Numbered from the stretch's first letter, positions 26,394 to 34,672 are shown. The stretch: DNA of 38,206 nt from FEN-1297 sp046704255 (GCA_046704255.1 JBJKSH010000176.1:1-38206); one strand, 5' to 3'. The notes: generated by a model not told the origin, from the sequence alone. A program made the numbers and translations.

Positions 26394-27638
26394 ATGAAAA
26401 AGAAAATACAACTTATTCCATCAGGAATCTCCCTTGTAGATATGGCATGGGGAGGATTTTACAGGGGGGGGACTTATTTATTAATTGGCCCTAGAAAATC
26501 AGGCAGAACATTACTCGGGCTTCAATATGCAATGGAGTGTGCAAGTCAAAAAGAAGTTTGCCTGTATTTTACAAACATGAGGCCGAAGGATTTGATGATA
26601 CAGGCTGCTTCAATAGACTTTGACTTGCAGCATTATATGAATCAGAACCTTATCATTGTTGTTAGGGTTGCTCCCCCTACGGATATGTATGAAGTTAGTA
26701 ACCCGGATGAATTTCTGGTTGAATATTTAAATGATATTGTTACCGTTGTTGATCAGTACCAGCCGAATAAAATAGTTTTTGATGAGTTAACTCCTTTTAT
26801 AGGTTTTAGAAATGTAAATTTATTGCAGGATGTTTTTGTTCGTACCACGGAAACAATTGAAGACAGCGGTATAACAAGTTTGTTTGTAATTGGAGAACCT
26901 GCAACACCGTTTGCAAATTCAATTGTTGATGCCCTTGCCTCCTATTCTACAGGGATGATTTATCTTCAGAAAAAAGAAAGCGAAGTAAACCAATCTCAGG
27001 TAGGAATAATGACTATTACTCCTAATATAGGGCATGCCGAAGGCCAATTCAAATCCAATTTTTTTATTGAACCGTATAAAGGTGTTACAGTAGATTATAA
27101 ACCTGCTCCTAAGTATGAACACTTATCAACTGCAGCTACTGCAGAATCCGATCTTAAATACAAGTCTCTTGCGGAAATTAACTTACCGGAGGAAAATCTG
27201 TCATTCTCAAATATTTATTCCATGAACGATTTTTATCTTATATTAAATAACCAGATCGCTTTGTTTAAAAGTACCGGTCAAATATTTACAATTATTTCTT
27301 TCCGCCTAGACCCTGCTGCCGAGAAGCAAGGGCTGTTAACACTTAATCAATTACAAAGTGCAGTAAGGTTATCTACGGATAAAAAAGACAAGATTTGCAT
27401 AATAAGTAATAAAATAATTGTGCTGGTAACCAAGGACGATCAAAAATCCGTGAATAATTTAATCGTAAAGATTAAAAGCAACCTGCCGAACCAGGATTCA
27501 AATTATTTAAAAAACGTAGCACAGTATATTTCTTTTTATGCAGTTAAAGTAGATGAAGCAATTCAGAATGCCGACGATGTCTTTCAACTTTTAATGCTTG
27601 AAGAACCAAAGGCACAAAATAAATTAGGATTTTATTAA
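26394..27638 (+). CDS. KaiC/RecA-fold protein with GGDEF-like C-terminus (BcsE-like layout)
   Basis: A 414-residue cytoplasmic protein. Residues 1-235 form a RecA/KaiC-type domain: SGISLVDMAWGGFYRGGTYLL, Walker A GPRKSGRT (32-39) with Arg38 in place of the usual Lys, and Walker B KIVFDE (D130/E131). Residues about 265-400 have the strand-helix rhythm of a GGDEF domain (FTIISFRLD ... ISNKIIVLV) with the signature lost. This two-part design recalls BcsE, a c-di-GMP-sensing cellulose regulator with an inactive NTPase domain and a degenerate GGDEF domain. I start at the ATG; the TTG 33 bases upstream falls inside the promoter-like motif. It leads the polysaccharide gene run, 12 bases before the TPR gene. 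The GGDEF reading is weak. Confidence 0.7.
   Translation: MKKKIQLIPSGISLVDMAWGGFYRGGTYLLIGPRKSGRTLLGLQYAMECASQKEVCLYFTNMRPKDLMIQAASIDFDLQHYMNQNLIIVVRVAPPTDMYEVSNPDEFLVEYLNDIVTVVDQYQPNKIVFDELTPFIGFRNVNLLQDVFVRTTETIEDSGITSLFVIGEPATPFANSIVDALASYSTGMIYLQKKESEVNQSQVGIMTITPNIGHAEGQFKSNFFIEPYKGVTVDYKPAPKYEHLSTAATAESDLKYKSLAEINLPEENLSFSNIYSMNDFYLILNNQIALFKSTGQIFTIISFRLDPAAEKQGLLTLNQLQSAVRLSTDKKDKICIISNKIIVLVTKDDQKSVNNLIVKIKSNLPNQDSNYLKNVAQYISFYAVKVDEAIQNADDVFQLLMLEEPKAQNKLGFY
26464..26471 (+). repeat. G8 homopolymer in the KaiC-like gene
   Basis: A run of eight G encodes R24-G25-G26 just before Walker A. Losing one G gives a stop five codons on, and gaining one gives a stop within ten codons. It is the longest G run I saw in this AT-rich window and could allow slippage-based on/off switching. 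Confidence 0.6.
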
Positions 27639-27650
27639 TAGAAAGTTCCT

Positions 27651-28613
27651 ATGAAGAAAACAGCAGCAATAGCAGCAGTTATTTTCCTGCTGATAGGATT
27701 TACTAATTTTACCAAAGCACAATACAGCGCAGAAGCAATGAAGCTGGAAGCTCAAAGGGAAATGAAGGCCGGACGCTACGGTGAAGCTATTTCTCTTTTG
27801 AACAAATATATTTCCGCACGCCCGCAGCAAGCCGATGGTTATAATTTGAGGGGACTTTGTTATGAAAATAGACAACAGTATGAATACGCTGTTTACGATT
27901 ACCGTTCCGCAAGAAAACTGGAACCAAACAATAAAGATATTAATAACAACCTGGAAAGAGCAACAAAAGCCTGGTATTCCTTATTGGATAACGAAATTGA
28001 AGGCTATAAAAGAGAAATTGCAATAAACCCGAATAAACCGGATAACTACCTTGCTATTGGCAAGTGTTACAAGAATATGGGCAAGTGGGCTGTGGCCGAA
28101 GAATGGTACGATAAGTATTTAACTATGGCACATGCTTCACCAGACGAAATTATAAGGTATTCGGAAATTCTTGCTAAGACAGGACACATTGCCAAAGGAT
28201 GGCCAATATTAAAAAAATATACTGAAGAATATCCTAACGACCAAAGGATATGGTCCCGTTACGGGTATTTTTCTTTGTGGCTGGGTAAAAACAAAATTGC
28301 AATTGAAGCTTTTGAAAATGCACTTGCTTTAAAACCATATTTTAAAGAAGCTATGGACGGCCTGGATGAAGCCAGAGGAAAAGGCTATGTTTATACTGTT
28401 AATGATACTTCTTATAAATATTTTAATTACGGAATGCCGCCGGTTAGGCCGGTATATGTTTATCCTATAGACAGATATTATAGAATTCTAAGACAAAGAC
28501 CGAACGATAATAAAATAAGACTAGCTCTTATAAAGGCTTTATATAAAGCAAACCGTCTGGAAGAAGCCTCTCAACAGATTAAAATATTGAAAAAAGATAT
28601 TGGAATGAAATGA
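27651..28613 (+). CDS. Secreted TPR protein of the polysaccharide locus
   Basis: A 320-residue protein with a signal peptide ending TKA before QYSAEAM. TPR-type helix pairs are clear at about 28-105 (GRYGEAISLLNKYISARPQQ, QYEYAVYDYRSARKLEPNN), 125-160 (GKWAVAEEWYDKYL) and 205-240 (NKIAIEAFENALALKPYF), and another pair probably lies at the C-terminus. It is probably periplasmic. Its stop overlaps the start of the TPR-barrel gene (ATGA), so the two are translationally coupled. In synthase-dependent systems, TPR scaffolds such as AlgK or the BcsC N-terminus link the synthase to the outer-membrane pore; that role is inferred here. Confidence 0.82.
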   Translation: MKKTAAIAAVIFLLIGFTNFTKAQYSAEAMKLEAQREMKAGRYGEAISLLNKYISARPQQADGYNLRGLCYENRQQYEYAVYDYRSARKLEPNNKDINNNLERATKAWYSLLDNEIEGYKREIAINPNKPDNYLAIGKCYKNMGKWAVAEEWYDKYLTMAHASPDEIIRYSEILAKTGHIAKGWPILKKYTEEYPNDQRIWSRYGYFSLWLGKNKIAIEAFENALALKPYFKEAMDGLDEARGKGYVYTVNDTSYKYFNYGMPPVRPVYVYPIDRYYRILRQRPNDNKIRLALIKALYKANRLEEASQQIKILKKDIGMK

Positions 28614-30610
28614 AAAAAGTTATTTTTACAATTCCATTGTTATTATTATTTCTTTGCCCTGCAGTTATTCATGCTCAATACAAAGATGGTATAGATACTG
28701 TTGAAGTGGATAAACTATCTGATCTTGTTGATTCTGCAAAAGCTGCCTTATACCAGGAAAAAATAGTAGAGTATCAGGCTAAGTTTTCTGCAGATTCAAG
28801 TAATAAAGAAATCGTTTTGAACCTTGGCCAGTATTATTCTCGTGCTCAGGACTATGATTCCGCCTTGGCGGTTTACGCAAGTTATTTAAATAAAAACCCT
28901 GATGACCAGGCTGTTTTGTATGCTTACGCAAAAGCGCAAGCCGATAAAAGGGATTTTAACAGGGCTGACGAAAAGATGGCAACACTATTAAATATGAGCC
29001 CCAATAATTTAAAATACCAACTGTTTAAAGCTCAGCTTGATGTTTGGATTGGAAAAGATTTTGATGAAGCCAAGGGTTATTTAAATAATGTACTTGCCCA
29101 GGAGCCAGACAATATTGCGGCACTTACCGCACTAAGTTTTCTTAACATGCAAAAGAACGATTTTGCATCTGCTCAAAAATATATTGATGAAATTAAAAAT
29201 ATTAACCCGGCGAGCCCAAACATCCAGCAGCTTCAAAATATGTATGTGTTGCAGCAGTCCAGATACAAGCAGGAAAAATTATTGGATGTTTTAAGAAAAG
29301 GTGAGAAGCTTTACGGAGAAGATAAATGTGAAGAAGCACTCCCTTATTACGAAGAATATATTGCTAAGTCCCAGCCGAATGATTTAATTGAAAAGGAATA
29401 TGCAGATGTAAATGTTTGTGCAAAGAATTATCAAAAAGCAATAAATCTTTATTCGGATATTTTGGATCACGGGTACAATTTTGATGTTGATTTAGCAAGG
29501 GCAGAAACTTATTATTACATGGGTGACACGGTAACTTCTTTAGCTGAATTTAAAAAACTTGCAAAAAGTCATCCCGACAATTTTACTGCAAATCTTTACC
29601 TGGGAGATTCCTATGTAAAGATGCATGATTACAGCAAAGCACGGGATACATACGATTATATGGAAAACAAATTAAGCCTGGATTCTTCCCAAACTGCAAT
29701 GGTTGAACAAAGATATAAATGGCTGCCTGTTACAGGTTTTAGAGGAATACTTGCAACTTTTCCCAGTTATGTTTTACTTACTCCGTACGGCTCGTATTAT
29801 GCGGATAACCTGGGCGTTAACGAAAATGTTCAGGGGCTAAGGCTCGATTTGGGAATTACATCATTTCTTTCCATTGGAGCTGAAGGCTTTAGAACATCTC
29901 TTGCTGCCAATTCTTCCAGGATTTATGCTAATACCTTAAGATGGGATATAACTTTATTGCTTACAAAAGTATTAAAATTCGGGGTAAATTTTGGTAATAT
30001 GCATTTTGATAACGGTTATTCGGAGCCAGTTGCAGATGTACTTTTGCAAGCTGCAGAACCGGAGCATTATTCTTTTAACGCTATGTACTCAAAAGAAGAT
30101 GCATCTCAGGTAATTTATTCTCCGCATCTAATCGGGGTTAGATTAAATGCAGATGTATTTAATATAGGAGGATATTACCAGTTCAAATCCGGTTTAAAAA
30201 CAGGTGCAAACTTTACCAACTTTAATTTTTCCGATGGGAACCAGGGATATAATTTTTATTTCAAGATAGGAAAATATTTTTATCCTGATTTTATTTTAGG
30301 TTATGAGTTTAATAATTTAGGATTTAAAAGAACCTCTTACTTATATTATTCACCAACTAGTTACTCCAGCCATAATATTTGGGCAGATTGGGATATTGTT
30401 AAGGATACAAATTTAACCGTTACTATAGGCGGGTTAATAGGGTTTGTTGCAAACAGCAGCTATATTTTGCGGCAGGCACATGCAGATGTTATGTATAAGG
30501 TTGTAGACAGGCTTACTTTACAAGGCAGTATAGTTGGCGGCAGCAGTTTTCTAAACTATGCGGGTTACAGCTCTTTTGCCGTTAGGCTTGCGGCATATTG
30601 GGCACTGTAA
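28610..30610 (+). CDS. TPR plus outer-membrane beta-barrel export protein (PgaA/BcsC-like layout)
   Basis: A 666-residue protein with a signal peptide ending IHA before QYKDG. TPR repeats span about 45-370 (DYDSALAVYASYLNKNPDD, NYQKAINLYSDIL, DYSKARDTYDYME). The C-terminal ~290 residues are beta-barrel-like, with alternating Gly/Tyr/Phe/Asn strands of about 10 residues, ending in FAVRLAAYWAL. TPR followed by a barrel is the architecture of PgaA and BcsC, which export poly-N-acetylglucosamine and cellulose; the barrel also resembles the YaiO family. It directly precedes the glycosyltransferase unit. An export-porin role is inferred from architecture and context, not from close similarity. Confidence 0.75.
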   Translation: MKKVIFTIPLLLLFLCPAVIHAQYKDGIDTVEVDKLSDLVDSAKAALYQEKIVEYQAKFSADSSNKEIVLNLGQYYSRAQDYDSALAVYASYLNKNPDDQAVLYAYAKAQADKRDFNRADEKMATLLNMSPNNLKYQLFKAQLDVWIGKDFDEAKGYLNNVLAQEPDNIAALTALSFLNMQKNDFASAQKYIDEIKNINPASPNIQQLQNMYVLQQSRYKQEKLLDVLRKGEKLYGEDKCEEALPYYEEYIAKSQPNDLIEKEYADVNVCAKNYQKAINLYSDILDHGYNFDVDLARAETYYYMGDTVTSLAEFKKLAKSHPDNFTANLYLGDSYVKMHDYSKARDTYDYMENKLSLDSSQTAMVEQRYKWLPVTGFRGILATFPSYVLLTPYGSYYADNLGVNENVQGLRLDLGITSFLSIGAEGFRTSLAANSSRIYANTLRWDITLLLTKVLKFGVNFGNMHFDNGYSEPVADVLLQAAEPEHYSFNAMYSKEDASQVIYSPHLIGVRLNADVFNIGGYYQFKSGLKTGANFTNFNFSDGNQGYNFYFKIGKYFYPDFILGYEFNNLGFKRTSYLYYSPTSYSSHNIWADWDIVKDTNLTVTIGGLIGFVANSSYILRQAHADVMYKVVDRLTLQGSIVGGSSFLNYAGYSSFAVRLAAYWAL

Positions 30611-30643
30611 TATTTTCTATATTGATACAGGTTAAAATGAAAA

Positions 30644-30665
30644 TCTTAAACTGTAACATTTAAGA
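30644..30665 (+). promoter_or_regulatory. Inverted repeat upstream of the glycosyltransferase gene
   Basis: TCTTAAA-CTGTAACA-TTTAAGA, a perfect 7-base inverted repeat with an 8-base spacer, centred about 48 bases before the GGCAT motif. The place and symmetry fit a dimeric regulator site, for example an enhancer-binding-protein site if the promoter is sigma-54-like. A weak terminator for the upstream gene is an alternative. Confidence 0.3.
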
Positions 30666-30701
30666 AAATCTTTTTACCGTAACTAAGCTGATTTTTCCGG
30701 T

Positions 30702-30715
30702 GGCATTATAATTGA
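30702..30715 (+). promoter_or_regulatory. GGCAT-N6-TTG promoter-like motif, copy 2
   Basis: GGCATTATAATTGA, 44 bases before the glycosyltransferase ATG, with GG and the -12-like GA 10 bases apart. With the base before it, TGGCA matches the sigma-54 -24 box well; the -12 box is TTGA instead of TTGC. The same bases contain TATAAT (30707-30712), so a sigma-70-type reading is possible, but no -35 box is at the right distance. Confidence 0.45.
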
Positions 30716-30745
30716 ACTTTATATAAATAAAAGAACCAAAGAGTT

Positions 30746-32149
30746 ATGGAAAAAAATCAACAAATAAAAAGAACACCGATTTTGATTGATAACCGCGAGC
30801 CAAGTCGGGCTGAAGAAGAAAAAGGCAAAAAATATTTAATGCGTATTCTTTGGAGCGGGCTGGCATCTCTTGTTTTAATTTTAGTAATTGTATTTACTCT
30901 GCCTTTAACGGTATTAACGGTTAAAGCCTTACTGGAATATGCAACAATTGTAGCACTTGTAATCTTCTTATTTGTTCTTCTCTTTAGGTACTTTGCAATT
31001 TTAACTTTAGCTTATCTTTATATAAATCAGTATACCTACACAGCACCGGAAGGCGGATATTTTCCGTTTGTATCGGTTTTGGTTCCTGTTTATAACGAAG
31101 AAAAAGTTGTAAGCGATTCGGTTAAATCTTTATTGGAATTAAACTACCCCAATTACGAAATAATAATTATAAACGACGGTTCAACAGACAACACAAAAAA
31201 AGTTGCGGAAACACTAGTCGGATACCAGAAAGGTAAATATAACGATATTAAAGTATCGTTAATTAACAAACCAAACGGAGGTAAAGCCAAAGCACTTAAT
31301 GCGGGTATAAAATTATCCAAAGCAGAAATTGTACTGTGCATGGACGGCGATTCTCAGTTATCTCCGGATTCCGTTAAACTGGCAGTCCGCCATTTTGCAA
31401 ACAGAGAGATTGGTGCTGTTGCCGGCAATGTTAAAGTTCTTAACCGGGGCAAATTGTTTACGGACCTGCAGGCATTGGAATATATTGAAGGACTTAATAT
31501 GGCAAGAAGTGCTCAAAGCTATATTAAATTAGTTAATATTATTCCGGGCCCAATTGGATTTTTTAGAAAAAAGGCTATTGAAGAATCCGGCTATTATTCA
31601 AGTGATACCTTTGCTGAAGATGCAGACCTTACCTTGAAAATTCTTGCTAACGGCTGGAAAATTTATTACGAACCGAATTCAATTTCCTTTACCGAAGCAC
31701 CTGCAAAACTACAGCAGTTGTTAAAGCAAAGGTACAGATGGACACGAGGCATTATTCAATCTATTAGAAAGCATAAAAAACTGTTAATTAATCCTAGTAT
31801 TAATTTTGGAGATACATTTATACTTTGGACAATGGCTTATGAAGCCTTAATTTGGCCTGCTATGAACATTGCTGCTAATTTGTTCTTTATAATAGCGGCA
31901 TTAGCGTTCGGTTTTTCGGCTTTAATTTTCTTTTGGTGGGCCGGTTTGGCATTGCTGGATCTTGTAACCGCACTTTATTGTGTTGCTGTGGAAAAAGAAG
32001 AGTTTAGACTTGTAGGTTATTCAATTATATATAGAATGTTTTTCATCCTTATAATTGATATTTGTAAGCTGATGTCTACCATAGAAGAATTTATCGGAAT
32101 TAAAATGAGCTGGGGAAAATTGGAACGTGTTGGAGCAGCTAAAGCGTAG
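30746..32149 (+). CDS. Processive family-2 glycosyltransferase (polysaccharide synthase)
   Basis: An inner-membrane GT2 synthase of 467 residues. Two or three N-terminal helices lie between about 33 and 93. The catalytic domain starts at FVSVLVPVYNEEKVV, with D144 (NDGSTD), DGD 200-202 for UDP-sugar and metal binding, the acceptor-site acid in AEDADL (E291-D292) and the processivity motif QRYRW (328-332). Three or more C-terminal helices follow (about 355-455). Motif spacing is that of PgaC/IcaA- and NodC-type synthases. It has no PilZ domain, unlike BcsA. It is expected to polymerise a UDP-sugar and thread the chain out of the cell. The sugar cannot be read from the sequence. Confidence 0.9.
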   Translation: MEKNQQIKRTPILIDNREPSRAEEEKGKKYLMRILWSGLASLVLILVIVFTLPLTVLTVKALLEYATIVALVIFLFVLLFRYFAILTLAYLYINQYTYTAPEGGYFPFVSVLVPVYNEEKVVSDSVKSLLELNYPNYEIIIINDGSTDNTKKVAETLVGYQKGKYNDIKVSLINKPNGGKAKALNAGIKLSKAEIVLCMDGDSQLSPDSVKLAVRHFANREIGAVAGNVKVLNRGKLFTDLQALEYIEGLNMARSAQSYIKLVNIIPGPIGFFRKKAIEESGYYSSDTFAEDADLTLKILANGWKIYYEPNSISFTEAPAKLQQLLKQRYRWTRGIIQSIRKHKKLLINPSINFGDTFILWTMAYEALIWPAMNIAANLFFIIAALAFGFSALIFFWWAGLALLDLVTALYCVAVEKEEFRLVGYSIIYRMFFILIIDICKLMSTIEEFIGIKMSWGKLERVGAAKA

Positions 32150-32182
32150 AAATTTTAATAATAATCCTAGAGAGGAACCTTT

Positions 32183-32704
32183 ATGGAACTTATACCGATT
32201 CTGTCAACAATTATTCTTGTTGCAACTATAGCCACGTTTATACTGGCAATAGGTGCATACATCCTGTACAAAGTTAGGGAAAGGAAAGGGCAGGCAGCCG
32301 TTGCCCAGCAGCCCGCAGAAGTTAAAGGCGAGCTTGTAACACCCGCATCATCACAGGCACAAAAACCTGCCGAACAAATTAAAGCGGTGCCTCAGCCTAT
32401 ATACATAGAAACGCAGCCTTCACCTTCATACCAAAGACAGCCGATAATTATACAGCAGCAAGCGCCGCAGCAGCCCCGCTTTAGCCCTAAGCCGCAGCCT
32501 TATACTGCTTACAGGCAGCCTTATAATACAACAACGGTTGGGCAGCAAAGACAATTTACAGGTGCCGGAAGAGCTTATCCACAGCAGCAAAAATACCCGG
32601 GTGAAGAAACTCAGCAGAGAGAATCCAAGTTCTTAAAATATACTTCGGAAGGCTATGTGCCTGCTAAAGAAGAAACCGATCCGGGAGCACTAAGGTGGCG
32701 GTAA
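32183..32704 (+). CDS. One-TM Pro/Gln-rich protein
   Basis: A 173-residue protein not recognised as any family. A single membrane helix lies at about 5-27, followed by basic residues (KVRERKG), so the rest is probably cytoplasmic. Residues 35-145 are low-complexity, rich in Gln, Pro, Ala and Tyr, and likely disordered. The last ~25 residues (KFLKYTSEGYVPAKEETDP) look structured or motif-like. AGAGAGGA precedes the ATG. It sits between the synthase and the pseudo-deacetylase genes, overlapping the latter by 10 bases, the position of the small accessory PgaD in pga loci, but without sequence likeness. A synthase accessory or tether is a guess from context. Confidence 0.7.
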   Translation: MELIPILSTIILVATIATFILAIGAYILYKVRERKGQAAVAQQPAEVKGELVTPASSQAQKPAEQIKAVPQPIYIETQPSPSYQRQPIIIQQQAPQQPRFSPKPQPYTAYRQPYNTTTVGQQRQFTGAGRAYPQQQKYPGEETQQRESKFLKYTSEGYVPAKEETDPGALRWR

Positions 32705-34593
32705 AACAAAAAAAGCACGGCGGTATTAACCAGGGTTTGATAATCCTTAGCGGTTTGTTTTTTTTAGTCGGCGCAGTTTTAATTTATCTGTTTATTCTTC
32801 GCGGAGTTTTCGGAAGATTTAACGATGCGGATCTGCTGCCGAATACAGGAATAATTAAGGACGTTGTTTACGGTAAAAAAGCTGAAGTAGCGGTTCTTTA
32901 TTCTAAATATACGGAGAATATGCTGCCTCAGGGAAGTACCTGGTTAAACGATAACATAAATACCTGGAAGAAATTTCTTTCTTCAGATAATTATAAGTGC
33001 GATATTATTGCCGACTCCACAATTGAACTCGGTAGAATAAATAAATTTAAGTTAATTATTCTTCCGGGATCAAAATCTTTAAGCGATAAAGAAATTACCC
33101 AGCTTAAAGAATATCTTATACACGGCGGAAGTATTTTTGCTACCGGAGGTACTGCTTCTTATTCCGATGACGGTAAGTGGAGAGGCTGGCAGTTTTTATC
33201 CGAGGTTTACGGATTACAGTTTACTAAAGAAATTTCTCCTAAAGAGTTTACTAAAATTCATACACTTAGGGGGGGACTGCCGATTACAGCAAATATTCCT
33301 GCCGGTTACCCGCTGCGTGTAGCTACCTGGGACCGCCCAATGTCTGTTGAAGTTTTAGACCCACGCACAACTCAGGCAAGTTTTTGGTATAATTACAGGC
33401 TTCAGGTAGGCCTTGCAAGGGATGAAATAAAAAAGAGTGCGGGCATTGCTTACGGAACTTACGGTACAGGCAGATTCGTTTGGATGGGATTCGAAATTAA
33501 TTCCGTTATTGGTGCTCAGCAAGATTACATATATTTTGACAGGTTGTTTACAAATTGCTTAAGCTGGTTATTCCATGACCCGATTGCTTTAGTAAAAGAT
33601 TGGCCGTCCAGTTACAACGCCGCAGCTATTTTAGTACCTACTTTATCTAAAGATATAGGAAATATAAATAACCTGCTGCCGGTATTGAGATCGGAACAAG
33701 TTCCTGCTACTTTCTTTATTAGTCCTTCGGAAGCAGATTTAAATAAAGGACTGGTACGGACTCTTTCAAAATACGGAGAAGTAGGAACGATAGATGATAT
33801 AGGTTATCTGGCTTCCGTAAACGATACGGTTAATAAACTTAATGATTTTAATACTCAGCTTGATAAATTTAAAAATGCAAGAACTACAATTGAATCTATT
33901 ACAGATGCACCGGTTCTGGGCGCAATGCCTTATTATGGTTTGTATGATCAAAATACGGTTAAAGCTTTAATTAACGCCGGGTATAAATATATTTTTGCAG
34001 ATTCCTTAACCGATAGAGCTGTTCCCAAAGTTATGATAAGGGGAGATAGCTTACTGGTTTCTATAACTAAAACCGGCAGAGATGATTATGAAGTAATAAG
34101 AGATTACGGCTTAACTAATCCCAACTATCAGTTTTATACGTACCAGGAGGATATAGACAGAGTACTTTTTGAAGGCGGATTATATACTTATAAATTCCAT
34201 ACCGGCTATCAATGTACTAAAAACAATATTGGCGTTGTAAAAAATGTAATTAACGATTTAAAGAAAAAGCATTATTGGATTACTACTGCATCATCTATTG
34301 AAAGATGGTGGGCAAAAAGAAATTATGTAGAAACCAGAGTTACTCAGCGAGGAGATACAAGGATTGTTCTTACGGTTTCCAATCCCGGAAAAACAGAAGT
34401 AAATAACCTGGTAATTCAAATTTATATGAATGTGCCTGCCAGTGATATTACAATGTCTACGGAAATTATCGGAACTAAAAAAGCAGAATATGAATATGAT
34501 AAGGATACACGCATAATTTATGTTTATATCAACAATCTGGAATCCGAAGAATCCCGTACATATTATATTGATTATTACAAACCAAGTGTTTAA
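32695..34593 (+). CDS. Membrane-anchored amidotransferase-like / inactive NodB-like fusion
   Basis: A 632-residue protein: short cytosolic N-terminus, one membrane helix (about 14-35), then a large extracytoplasmic part. Residues ~65-300 look like a class I glutamine-amidotransferase/ThuA-type domain (LIILPGSKSLSDKEI, GGSIFATGG) lacking the nucleophile Cys. Residues ~308-450 follow the NodB polysaccharide-deacetylase fold (VPATFFIS, GAMPYYGLYD, ALINAGYKYIFAD), but the TFDDG and HxxxH metal sites are absent. A beta-sandwich ends the protein (~540-632). It may bind polymer in the place of PgaB instead of deacetylating it. The start is GTG with GGGAG 7 bases upstream, inside the previous gene. 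A G7 run lies at 33269-33275. Domain calls are from pattern only. Confidence 0.68.
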   Translation: MAVKQKKHGGINQGLIILSGLFFLVGAVLIYLFILRGVFGRFNDADLLPNTGIIKDVVYGKKAEVAVLYSKYTENMLPQGSTWLNDNINTWKKFLSSDNYKCDIIADSTIELGRINKFKLIILPGSKSLSDKEITQLKEYLIHGGSIFATGGTASYSDDGKWRGWQFLSEVYGLQFTKEISPKEFTKIHTLRGGLPITANIPAGYPLRVATWDRPMSVEVLDPRTTQASFWYNYRLQVGLARDEIKKSAGIAYGTYGTGRFVWMGFEINSVIGAQQDYIYFDRLFTNCLSWLFHDPIALVKDWPSSYNAAAILVPTLSKDIGNINNLLPVLRSEQVPATFFISPSEADLNKGLVRTLSKYGEVGTIDDIGYLASVNDTVNKLNDFNTQLDKFKNARTTIESITDAPVLGAMPYYGLYDQNTVKALINAGYKYIFADSLTDRAVPKVMIRGDSLLVSITKTGRDDYEVIRDYGLTNPNYQFYTYQEDIDRVLFEGGLYTYKFHTGYQCTKNNIGVVKNVINDLKKKHYWITTASSIERWWAKRNYVETRVTQRGDTRIVLTVSNPGKTEVNNLVIQIYMNVPASDITMSTEIIGTKKAEYEYDKDTRIIYVYINNLESEESRTYYIDYYKPSV

Positions 34594-34672
34594 CAAGTAT
34601 TTAATAACTTATTAGTAAAATTAGTAACGAACAGATTAAAATTATTACCTGGAATATTTAAAGTGAAATAAA

